From Closterium sp. Naga37s-1 (Eukaryota; Streptophyta; Zygnematophyceae; Desmidiales; Closteriaceae): a stretch of 64,000 nt of DNA. Each line of letters begins with the position of its first letter. Position 1 is the first letter of the stretch. Below the pieces are notes generated by a model. That model was not told the origin of the DNA and did no database searches. It worked only from the letters and a program-made list of their open reading frames with translations. Where the stretch lies: the NCBI GenBank assembly GCA_947471745.1, contig CANJKZ010000137.1, positions 4,418,001 through 4,482,000 on the forward strand, read 5' to 3'. The position numbers and the translations under genes are program-made. Below, in pieces: positions 32,813 to 42,100 of this stretch.

Positions 32813-32898
32813 TTTCCTCAAATTCGACGCTCGACATCTCATCTCGCCGCACCGCGCACAATAGCGATGATAATTCTGGAAGGAGACGTGGGCGCAGT

Positions 32899-33163
32899 AT
32901 GACACAAGGCTATAGCTACAGCTCTCTCGGACGGACCGAGCGGACCAATCAGACGATGGAGCAGCTCATCCGTACAAACTGCCCCGACCCCGCTCGCTGG
33001 GAATTTTCCCTCCCGATGCTCGAATGCGCGTACAACAACGCCGAGTCGAACACGACCAACCACTCACCGTTCTTCCTGAATTACGATAGCGGGATGGACC
33101 CCGTGGTACCCACAACGACATCACAAACAACCCCGTACCAAGATCACAATTCTTTGTGATGGA
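32899..33163 (+). pseudogene. Gypsy integrase fragment
   Basis: Codes GRTERTNQTMEQLIRTN and YNNAESNTTNHSPFFLNY, the C-terminal half of a Ty3/gypsy integrase core. It has no preceding D-D residues and no LTR. It differs from the adjacent full-length chromovirus and is on the other strand, so it is an independent older relic. The rest of 32813-33296 shows nothing else. Confidence 0.75.
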
Positions 33164-33296
33164 ACAACAGGCCATCCACGAGAAACTTGTCGAACCTATG
33201 TATCTGATAATGCATTGCATTGAGTAATGCTCTTACTGGTTAAAAGCTGGGTATCATATATTTTGTTGCGTTAGTACGTTCTATAAAGTTGTATAC

Positions 33297-33623
33297 TGTT
33301 ACGGGTGCAATGAATCGAAGTAGCGAGAATTGCACTAAGGTGTCAAACGAGTACAAAATGTGAGCGAAGGCATGAGCGAACATTTATACGCGAAACATGC
33401 AAACGGTAACGCGGTGCGTGTGAGCTAGCTAGTGCTATGCTGGAAGCGAGCCTCGGGCTAGTCCCGAAGCGTAGGCCGACACGGTCAGGCCAGCAGTGCG
33501 AGGTTTGGTGAAACAGTGCGCGCGAAGTCGGCGAAGCCCCGTTAGCAGTAACGGGCGAACAACGGCTGCTGCTGTACGCGATGTGGCAGGGCGCGCTAAG
33601 GGATATCGAGAAAATTCCTTGCA
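33297..33623 (-). repeat. 3' LTR of the gypsy element
   Basis: 327 bp, the 3' partner on the minus strand. Begins TGTTACGGGTGCAATG and ends CCTTGCA on the plus strand. Confidence 0.95.
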
Positions 33624-33655
33624 CTACCCCCCCCCCCCTCAAGAAGCCCCCTCCG

Positions 33656-34297
33656 CTACGCGAGTGCGTGTATATCGCGGAAACCCCGGCTCCTTAGGTA
33701 CACTTGCAGGGCAGGGTGGTTTTGGATGTTGGCCAGGGGTACCCAGCTAACTTCAGTTGGCGTGCGATCCTTCCAGCGAACGAGGAATTCAATCCTCCTG
33801 ATTCCTGTGGGGTGTCGAATCCGATGGCTAAGGATTTTTTCGGGTTCGATGATCGGCTCCGATGCAGGGCGAGTCATGGATGGCGGGCGGTGACGAGGCA
33901 GTTGGCTTGTGGTTGGGATGTATGGGCGAAGCAGGCTGACGTGGAACGAAGGGCTGATGTACCAGTCCGTCGGCAACAGTAGGTGAGCTGTCACTGGGGT
34001 AATCATGTGGCTAATTTGGAATGGTCCACAGTAGCGGGGTCGTAATTTCGGTACGACGGGCAGTCTTAAGTTCTGTGTGTCGAGCAGTACATAATCTCCT
34101 GACTGGTACGTGACTGGGCGGCGGTGGCGGTCAGCGTTGCGTTTAGCGATGACGTTGGCTTTTTTAATTGCTTCGGCGGCTCTGGTGCGGGCAGCTTGTA
34201 GAATTTCGGCGAATTGCTGTGCGCGTGGTGTTGGGTTGTCCGAACTCGGCGTCATGGGCACTGTAGGGTTTTGCCCGTAGTTCAGGTAGAAGGGGGA
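33656..34297 (-). CDS. Gypsy pol C-terminal part: integrase tail and chromodomain
   Basis: In the same frame as the preceding pol frame, separated from it by a single TAG at 34298-34300. It continues the integrase C-terminal region (YQSGDYVLLDTQNLRLP, LRPRYCGPFQISHMI, HVSLLRPYIP) and ends with a chromodomain-like segment (EKILSHRIRH, EFLVRWKDRTPTEVSWVP). Such chromodomains steer integration to modified chromatin. The first in-frame ATG is at 34261, but the homology runs up to the TAG, so this is not a separate gene. Confidence 0.85.
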   Translation of the reverse strand, partial: SPFYLNYGQNPTVPMTPSSDNPTPRAQQFAEILQAARTRAAEAIKKANVIAKRNADRHRRPVTYQSGDYVLLDTQNLRLPVVPKLRPRYCGPFQISHMITPVTAHLLLPTDWYISPSFHVSLLRPYIPTTSQLPRHRPPSMTRPASEPIIEPEKILSHRIRHPTGIRRIEFLVRWKDRTPTEVSWVPLANIQNHPALQVYLRSRGFRDIHALA

Positions 34298-37084
34298 CTA
34301 CTGCGTCGTCGCTGACGTGGCGTTGTTATACGCGAACTCGATCAGCGGCAGCTGCTGCTCCCAAGTGGTCGGGTCGTCGCACGTGGCACGAATCAACTGC
34401 TCCATCGTCTGATTCGTCCGCTCCGTTTGACCATCGGTCTCGGGGTGGTACGACGAGCTGAACTGTAGCCTTGTCCCGAACTGCTCCCAGAGGTTCTTCC
34501 AGAAGTTGCTGGTGAACTTCGTGTCGCGGTCGCTGATTATCGCGGCTAGTATCCCGTGCAGTCGAACGACGGCTGCGATGAACAGGCGAGCGGTTTCTTC
34601 GGCTGAGATCGATTTCTTGCACGCAGCGAAGTGTGCCATCTTCGTCAACCTGTCAACGACGACCATAACCGCGTCGTTACCCCCAGGGTTCGAAGGTAAC
34701 CCTGTGACGAAATCCATGGTAACCTGCTGCCAGGCGCGCTCAGGCGGTGGGATCGGCTGCAACTGACCCGCCTTTCTTTTTCGCGAGCTCTTCATCACCT
34801 GACACGTAGGACACGAGCCCACGTGGTGCTTTACGTCGGTCAACAGCTCCGGCCAGTAGTAATACCGCTGCAGTTGCTGTCGCGTTTTTTCTACCCCGAA
34901 ATGTCCCGAGGTAATTCCGTCGTGTGCCTCCTGCAGTAACAGTTCCCTCAGTAGTGAGTACGCGGGTACCCAGATGCGGTTGGTGCCTGTTTTTACGTAA
35001 TAGACTCCTCTGGCCTCTGCCAGTTGCTGTGAATTTCCGGTCGTGAAAAATGGGTCGGTACTGTATCCGTGGGTGAATAGGCATGTTAACAGTGGGTTGG
35101 TTTGGGCGAGTAGGATGGCGTGGAGTTGGGCGGTGGGGCGTGTGAGTGCGTCGGCGATGTTGGATGCGCCTTTTTTGTACCGGACCGTATAGTGGAAGTT
35201 GGACTCCAGATAGTCCAACCAGCGGATCTGTCGTGGGTTGAGATTCGGTTGGGCGCGAAGGTACTGTAGGGATCGGTGGTCTGTCCGTACTGTCACGTCT
35301 GCTCCCGTGAGGTAACATCGCCACACCTTGAACGCGTGCACGATCGCCAGCATCTCGCGGTCGTGTATCGGGTAGTTGCGTTCGGGCGGGTGAAGTTTGC
35401 GGGACTCGTACGCGATTGGCTGAAGGCCGTTCCCGAAGTCCTGCAACAGTACTGCTCCCACAGCGATGTCGCTAGCGTCGGTGACGAGCTCAAACGGACG
35501 GTGCGGATCTGCGATGTGAAGCACGGGCGGCGAGTACAAAATGTTTTTGAGGGCCGAGAAGGCAGCTTGCTCTTTCTCCCCCCACGTGTACTCAACCCCC
35601 TTCCTCAGCAGGTCGGTCAACGGGGCGGTCAGCTTCGCCATGTCGAGGACGAACCGGCGCACGTAGTTGATGAACCCCAAAAAACTCTGCAACTCGGTCA
35701 AGTTGGTCGGCGCGTGCCATGCTTGAATCGTCGCGATCTTTTTCGGGTCTATTTCCACTCCTGCAGCTGAAATGATGTGTCCCAAAAACTCCAGTCGGTC
35801 CTGTAAAAACTCACACTTAGACGCTTTCGTCAGTAGGCGGTTCTCACTCAGTATCTTAAAAACTGCTTCGATGTCCTGTAAGTGTTGTGCTCTGTCGGGG
35901 CTGTAAATCAGTATGTCATCAAGGTACACGATGACGCACTTATCTAAAAGCGGGCGGAAGGCTTCGTTCATGGTCATTTGAAAAGTGGCGGGGGCGTTGG
36001 TCAGTCCGAAAGGCATGACGGTGTATTCGAAGGATCCGTAGCGTGTTCGGAAGGCTGTCTTAGGGCAGTCGGGTGGGTTGACGCGAATCTGGAGGTAACC
36101 TCCTCGAAGGTCGATTTTTGAGAAAACTCGGGCTGTGTGCAGTTGGTCGATCAGTTCGTCGGCTCGTGGGATGGGGTAACGGGATTTTATGGTAACCCTG
36201 TTCAGTGCTCTGTAGTCTATGCACATGCGAAAACCCCCGTCTTTTTTCGGTGTGAACAGTATCGGTGCTGCGAAGGGCGACGAACTAGGGCGAATGAACT
36301 CCTTCTCGAGCAGGTAATCCAGCTGTTTCCTCAGTTCGTCCAGTTCGGGTTGGGTCAGTCGGAACTGTCGCTGTACTGTCGGCTGTGCCCCCGGTTCTAG
36401 TTCTATCCTGTGGTCGTGCGGTCGCTGAGGTGCCAGTCCCGTCGGTAGGTCGTCCGGGAAGATGTCACTGTACTGCTTCAACAGTGCTGCCAGATCACTC
36501 GGTACGTCGGCCAGCAGTTTCTGTAAATCCCCTCCTTTGTCTGCTGCCTCGGCTTCCCGAATGTCAACCGCGTACACGTCAGCTCCTGCCGCTACGGCGC
36601 GTTTCATCGTGATCGCGTTGACACGCACCGACGAAGACTCAGGCGAGCCCCAGCGAGGTAAGGCGATGTTGTTACCGTTCACTCGCACAGTGCAGTCACC
36701 CGTCGTCCAGTCGATTCGTGGATTGTGTCGTCGCAGCCAATCACGCCCGAGTAAAATATCGGTTCCGTCGAGGGTCGTTGCGAGCATTTCCTGACTAAAC
36801 GTGAAGTTACCCCCGCATCGAATCCGAACTCGGTCCACACGTTCCCGTATCGCCAGTGGCGTGTCGTCGACCAGTCTTGCGTCGATCTCAGGTAAGCATC
36901 TGTCCAGTGGCAGTCGCAGTTTTCGTGCTGTGGCAGTGTTGATAAGGCTGTGGCTGGCCCCTCCGTCTACGAATATTTTAACTAAGTCCGTCCCGATTTT
37001 CCCACTAAGTAGTATAGGGCTGTCTACCGTAGTACCCTCCTTATTCGGCCGGGTGTGGTCGATTGCGTGAACCGGAACAATCAC
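34298..37084 (-). CDS. Gypsy pol: protease, RT, RNase H, integrase (amber-terminated)
   Basis: 928 codons on the minus strand. Protease-like VDGGASHSLI has Gly in place of the usual Ser/Thr after the catalytic Asp. RT motifs are complete (RMCIDYRALNRVTIKSRYP, FSKIDLRGGYLQIRV, VMPFGLTNAPATFQ, VIVYLDDILIYS). The RNase H is VTDASDIAVGAVL to RTDHRSLQYL. The integrase has its H-H-C-C finger (HDGITSGHFG, CPTCQ) and DDE residues in TMDFVTGLP, IISDRDTKF and PETDGQTERTNQ. The frame stops at TAG just after the conserved AYNN. The pol frame differs from gag by one, and the 60-nt gap suggests programmed frameshifting or an undetected upstream start. Confidence 0.93.
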   Translation of the reverse strand: MIVPVHAIDHTRPNKEGTTVDSPILLSGKIGTDLVKIFVDGGASHSLINTATARKLRLPLDRCLPEIDARLVDDTPLAIRERVDRVRIRCGGNFTFSQEMLATTLDGTDILLGRDWLRRHNPRIDWTTGDCTVRVNGNNIALPRWGSPESSSVRVNAITMKRAVAAGADVYAVDIREAEAADKGGDLQKLLADVPSDLAALLKQYSDIFPDDLPTGLAPQRPHDHRIELEPGAQPTVQRQFRLTQPELDELRKQLDYLLEKEFIRPSSSPFAAPILFTPKKDGGFRMCIDYRALNRVTIKSRYPIPRADELIDQLHTARVFSKIDLRGGYLQIRVNPPDCPKTAFRTRYGSFEYTVMPFGLTNAPATFQMTMNEAFRPLLDKCVIVYLDDILIYSPDRAQHLQDIEAVFKILSENRLLTKASKCEFLQDRLEFLGHIISAAGVEIDPKKIATIQAWHAPTNLTELQSFLGFINYVRRFVLDMAKLTAPLTDLLRKGVEYTWGEKEQAAFSALKNILYSPPVLHIADPHRPFELVTDASDIAVGAVLLQDFGNGLQPIAYESRKLHPPERNYPIHDREMLAIVHAFKVWRCYLTGADVTVRTDHRSLQYLRAQPNLNPRQIRWLDYLESNFHYTVRYKKGASNIADALTRPTAQLHAILLAQTNPLLTCLFTHGYSTDPFFTTGNSQQLAEARGVYYVKTGTNRIWVPAYSLLRELLLQEAHDGITSGHFGVEKTRQQLQRYYYWPELLTDVKHHVGSCPTCQVMKSSRKRKAGQLQPIPPPERAWQQVTMDFVTGLPSNPGGNDAVMVVVDRLTKMAHFAACKKSISAEETARLFIAAVVRLHGILAAIISDRDTKFTSNFWKNLWEQFGTRLQFSSSYHPETDGQTERTNQTMEQLIRATCDDPTTWEQQLPLIEFAYNNATSATTQ

Positions 37085-37143
37085 TCGGTGAGGGTCGGTT
37101 GGGTCGGGCGAGCGGCGTGACCTGTCAGTAGAGGGCCCGTCTG

Positions 37144-38304
37144 CTACTGACTTCCAGCGTTTCCCTGCTGCTTGGTCTGTCTCTGCTGCTCAGCTTCCCC
37201 CTTTCCCTTAGCATTTTCCGGGCTTTCGCTCTTACGGTGTCCCGGCCGATTGCACGCAAAGCAGCGCCCTTTGAACGGTGCGGCAATGGCATTTGTGGCG
37301 ACGGCACGTATCGTAGCGCCCTCGTTCGTCCCACGAGGCCGATGTCCCCAATTGCTGCTTCCGTAGGACCCCGGTCTCGGTCGGCGGAAGAAATCGAGTT
37401 TCTCCGCCATGGCGAGAATCTCCTGAAAATCGGTGACGCCGCGAAGCTGGATTTCCTGAGCGATGTCCTGCTTCAGGCCGCCGATGTAGCGGTCGATGCG
37501 TTCCCTCTCGTGCATGTATCCCACCTGCTCGCATAGCGCCAGAAACCCGCTCGTGTAATCTTGGACGGAACCGAGTTGGCGCCAAGTGCGGAGCCTCTGT
37601 CGCGCCGCGATCGAAGCCGCAATTGGCTCGAAACGAGCGCGCAGACCTGCGCACCACGCGTCCCACGTGCGATACTGGGGCACCTCCACGAAATACGACG
37701 GCGCCCAGGGTCCGGTTTGTCCTTCCCGTGTCGGTAGAGTCGCGTAGTCCACCGGCTTCGTGACGATGACACGCCACCAGTCCATGGCGGGTCCTCGCAG
37801 CAACGACACGGCGTAACGAATCTTCGCCGTATCCTCCGAGACGTAGTTCGCGTCGAAGAAGACGTTCAACGTGAAAAGCCACGCCTGAACGGTAGGACCA
37901 CCCCGCTGACTTGGATCGAAACATGGCGGACGCTGCGGCTTCAGCGGCATCGGCGACGGTAGAGTTGATTCGCCGGCCGGCACTGAAATCGTGACTCGGG
38001 GTTGATTCCTGGCCGCATTCGTCGCATCGGGGTGTGTCGTGCCGTGGTCGTCGTCTCCGTCATGGCGGACGACGCCATCACTTGCGGCGCTCGTGGGTTG
38101 CCCCACACTTCCGTGCTGTGATGCCTGTGGTGCGGGCTGAATCGGAGTGCCAGGTGCTTGGGATTGTGTTCGTGCGAGGTCGTTTTGCAGTGAGGTACGT
38201 TCCGCCGTTAATGCCGCGATTTCTTCGGAGTTCTCGTGCAGTTGTCGCAGCAGCTCGTCCAGGCGGTCCTGCGTGAGGCTAGTGACGTCGATACGTTCGG
38301 CCAT
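37144..38304 (-). CDS. Gypsy gag
   Basis: 386 residues. The N-terminus has a coiled-coil-like stretch (LDELLRQLHENSEEIAALTA). The retrotransposon gag core follows (RGPAMDWWRVI, TWDAWCAGLRARFEP, RERIDRYIGGLKQDI). A zinc knuckle CFACNRPGHRKSES has Ser where the last Cys of CX2CX4HX4C is expected. This single-base change may weaken RNA packaging in this copy. It is the first gene after the primer site. Confidence 0.9.
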   Translation of the reverse strand: MAERIDVTSLTQDRLDELLRQLHENSEEIAALTAERTSLQNDLARTQSQAPGTPIQPAPQASQHGSVGQPTSAASDGVVRHDGDDDHGTTHPDATNAARNQPRVTISVPAGESTLPSPMPLKPQRPPCFDPSQRGGPTVQAWLFTLNVFFDANYVSEDTAKIRYAVSLLRGPAMDWWRVIVTKPVDYATLPTREGQTGPWAPSYFVEVPQYRTWDAWCAGLRARFEPIAASIAARQRLRTWRQLGSVQDYTSGFLALCEQVGYMHERERIDRYIGGLKQDIAQEIQLRGVTDFQEILAMAEKLDFFRRPRPGSYGSSNWGHRPRGTNEGATIRAVATNAIAAPFKGRCFACNRPGHRKSESPENAKGKGEAEQQRQTKQQGNAGSQ

Positions 38305-38488
38305 TCCGAAGGGCGTCGGCTTGTCTTAGTCTAGGCGCAGTCGTGGCTGCACGCATTTTCGAGAGAACGCGAGGACAGCGGCTCCTAGGTGCTAAGGTGC
38401 GTGAGTCCCTTCGAGTGAAAAAACAAAAGTTGATTTCCTGGGGTGCGGAGATGCGCGGTCCGAAAAGAAAGAGGCTCTGAATACCAAG

Positions 38489-38815
38489 TGTTACGGGTGC
38501 AATGAATCGAAGTAGCGAGAATTGCACTAAGGTGTCAAACGAGTACAAAATGTGAGCGAAGGCATGAGCGAACATTTATACGCGAAACATGCAAACGGTA
38601 ACGCGGTGCGTGTGAGCTAGCTAGTGCTATGCTGGAAGCGAGGCTCGGGCTAGTCCCGAAGCGTAGGCCGACACGGTCAGGCCAGCAGTGCGAGGTTTGG
38701 TGAAACAGTGCGCGCGAAGTCGGCGAAGCCCCGTTAGCAGTAACGGGCGAACAACGGCTGCTGCTGTACGCGATGTGGCAGGGCGCGCTAAGGAATATCG
38801 AGAAAATTCCTTACA
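38489..38815 (-). repeat. 5' LTR of the gypsy element
   Basis: 327 bp. It ends CCTTACA on the plus strand where the other copy has CCTTGCA. It should contain the element promoter reading towards lower coordinates. Confidence 0.95.
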
Positions 38816-39146
38816 TATACCAAACATCTACCGTACATAGGACCTGCTAACGCGTACAGGAAGGAGTTATGGGTTTCTTTCACCTGCTTCGATTCTCGTT
38901 TCCTTCATGGCGGCCTTCCCTTCTTGCGTCGCTGTTCATTCTGTCTCACTTCATGATTCACCAAAGCGCGCACCGGGTGCTGCTGATTCACCGAACTGGT
39001 AGTTGATTGTTGTCAGCTTTCCGTCGGTGACTTGCTAGGACTGGAGCAGTCTTCTCTCGTGCAAATTTAGGTTTCCAACCGTGCAGCTGGTTTGCAAGTC
39101 GTGCTTGATTTGCAATTATTTTTGGAAATTCTTCTTGATTTCAGCC
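38816..39146 (+). promoter_or_regulatory. PRP17 upstream region, shortened by the gypsy insertion
   Basis: The 331 bp between the gypsy target duplication and the PRP17 ATG must contain the native core promoter. TTCTTGATTTCAG just before the ATG resembles an acceptor, so a 5' UTR intron is possible. Nothing else stands out. Confidence 0.4.
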
Positions 39147-42100
39147 ATGGATATTCTATCGCGGCAGTACGGCAGTGACGAGGAGGGAGGGGAGGATTCG
39201 CCGCGAGAGAAATCCGCGATAACGGCTTCTCCGCCTCGGGAAAAGCACTCTTTTGGTCCGGGTACTGGTGCAACGCTAACTGGGTCCGCCGGAATCACTG
39301 CTGTCAAGGCGGCTTCCCGAATTCCTCAGGAAAATGACGATAACGATAGCGATGACGACAATATGGCGTACAGGATCCTCGCCCCGCCTAGTTCTGCCGC
39401 TCCGCCAGTGAGCGACGCGTTACTCGCTGCTGTACCGCGCGATATCATGACAGCTCCGATCGACCCGTCGAAACGGAATTTACAATTTAATCCGACTTAC
39501 GATCAACTGTGGACTCCAGTAGTGGGACCCGCGCATCCTCATAACGCGGATGGCCGCGCGTTAGGGTTGCGAAACCACCGGCTGGGATCCGTCCAAGACG
39601 CATCGGTTGACTCTTTTGTCTTTGATGAACAGTACCACACGTTCCAGGCGTACGGCTACAGTGTTGACCCCGCAAGTGTAAACGGGACCGAGGTCGTGGG
39701 TGACAAAGAAGCAGTTGACAATAAGGGGGGTGCTACAGTGTATAATGTGTCTAAACAGGAGCGGGAAAAGCGGGCTATGGTTTTGAAAGAGGAGGAGAGG
39801 AGGAAAAAGGCGGAGGAGAAGCAGAGGAAGGAGGAGGAGAGGAAGAGGAAGGAAGAGAAGAAGAGGAGGAAGGAGGAGGAGAGAGCGAAGAAGGAAGAGA
39901 GGAAGAGGAAGAAGGAGGAGGAGAAGGCGAGGAAGGCTGGAAAGAAGAAGCGGAAGGGGGAAGGTGTGGGGGGGGCGGGACTGGGGGAGGAAGAAGGGGA
40001 GGGAGCACGGGGAGCGGGGGAGGGGGAAGGGGAGGGGGAGGGAGAGGGGAGGAAGCGAGGGCGGAAAGAAAAGAGTGTTGTTCACGAAGAGAAGGAGGGT
40101 GAGGAAATGGGAAGGAAGAGCAAGGAGGAGGAGCGAGAAGAGGAGGAGGAAGAGGAAGAAGAGGAGAGCGAGGAGGAGGAAGAGGAGGAGGAGGAAGAGA
40201 GCGAAGAAGAGGAGGAGGAGGAAGAGAGTGAAGAAGAGGAGGAGGAAGAGGAGGCACCAGTAGAGGAGATAGCCAATCCGGCGTCAGAATCATGGCTCCT
40301 CAAAAGCTCCAAATCCCCCTGGGCAGGCAAAAAAGAGGAGCCCAAGGCTGAGCTGACCGAGGAGCAAAAGAAATACGCGGAGGAGCACGCTTTGAAAAAA
40401 GCCAAGAAGGAGCGGGGGGATAAGGAGGAGGTGGAAGAGAAGAGCACGTTTCATGGGAAGCAGGAGAAGGACTACCAGGGCCGGTCCTGGATTGCTCCTC
40501 CTAAAGACGCCCTTAATCCCGTGCCGCCCACGCACTGCTATATTCCGAAGCGGTGGATACACACGTGGAGCGGGCATACCAAGGGCGTCAGTGCCATCCG
40601 GTTCTTCCCAAAGTGAGTGTTCTAGATGATATCTCTCTACGTGTCAGTAGCTGTAGGTGTCAAAGGTGGGATATGCGACACGCCTTTCAATTGGTTTCAC
40701 ACGTGGAGCGGGCATACCAAGGGCGTCAGTGCCATCTGGTTCTTCCCTAAGTACGGCCATCCGCCTTTTTCTGCTTCAAGCCTTCAATGGACACCAAGAT
40801 CAAGATCTGGGACGTGCCAAACACACACAAGTGCACGCACACATACATGGGTCGGGGTATTCCGGCTCTATCGTTCTCCGCTTCTCACGATTCCCCCTCC
40901 CTGCTCCTCTCTTCTCCTCTCTTCTCCTCCGCTGTCCCACCAGGTACGGCCATCTGCTGCTGTCGGCATCAATGGACACCAAGATCAAGATCTGGGACGT
41001 ACCAAACACCCAGAAGTGCATGCGCACATACATGGGTCACTCCAAAGCTGTTCGAGACATTTGCTTTGCAAACGACGGGTTGAAATTCGTGTCGTGCGGT
41101 TACGACCGAAACATCAAGCTTTGGGACACCGAGACCGGGCAGGTCACGGGGACGTTTTCCACGGGTAAAATACCCTACGTGGTGAAATTACACCCGGACG
41201 ACGATAAGCAGAACATTCTGCTGGCGGGAATGAGCGACAAGAAGATTATGCAGTGGGACACGCGGTCAGGGGAAATTACCCAGGAATATGACCAGCATCT
41301 GGGCGCGGTGAACACGATCACCTTCCTGGATGACAATCGGCGGTTTGTGACGAGCAGCGACGACAAATCTCTCCGCGTGTGGGAGTTTGGCATCCCCGTG
41401 GTGGTCAAGTATATCAGGTAAGAAAGACATCAGGTTAGCAATACAATACACCACCTCTTCTCTTCTCTCCTCTTCTCTTCTCTCCTCTTCTCTTCTCTCC
41501 TCTTCTCTTCTCTCCTCTTCTCTTCTCTCCTCTTCTCTTCTCTCCTCTTCTCTTCTGAGTTGACTTAGAATACATCAGGTTAGCAATCCACCAGCTCTTC
41601 TCTTCTCTTCTCTGCCCTACTCTGATCTTCGCTTGGTCCCCTCTTTTGAATAATCTTGTATGTCATTCTGACAAGCTCCTGCGTGTTTGAGAGTTTGGGA
41701 TTCTCTGCTCTGTCATTCTGATATTCTCTGCTCTGCCCCGTTGTCGTCAAGCATATCAGACAACCTCCTCTGCTCTGCTTTCCCCTTTGCTCGTCCCGCT
41801 CCTGTTTTCCCTCTCCTCGTCCCTTCTCATTCCACCTCACCTCTCTTTCCCCTGGTTTCTCCCCTCCGATTTCCCTCTGCTCGCTCCTCTGCTTTCTCTC
41901 CTCCCTCCGCTCCCGCACGCCTGTGAGCCGCACATGCACTCCATGCCAGCCATCGCTGTGCATCCCAACAAGGCGTGGGTGGCAGCACAATCGCTAGACA
42001 AGCAAATCATAGTGTATGGTGCCAAGGACCCAAGGACCCTCCCGTCTCATCCTTCCCCGCTTTCCATACCCACCCTCCCACCCCAAACACACCCCCCCCC

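Larger units (their letters stand above)
33297..38815 (-). mobile_element. Full-length Ty3/gypsy chromovirus, recent insertion
   Basis: 5,519 bp. LTRs 33297-33623 and 38489-38815 are both 327 bp. They differ by eye at only three positions, all near or within the 3' half as written. The target duplication TATAC lies at 33292-33296 and 38816-38820. A tRNA-Met-like primer site (TGGTATTCAGAGCC) starts two bases inside the 5' LTR on the minus strand (about 38486-38473). A purine tract (GAGGGGGGGGGGGGTAG) abuts the 3' LTR at 33624-33640. It contains gag, pol and a chromodomain. The insertion lies about 330 bp upstream of the PRP17 ATG. Confidence 0.96.
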
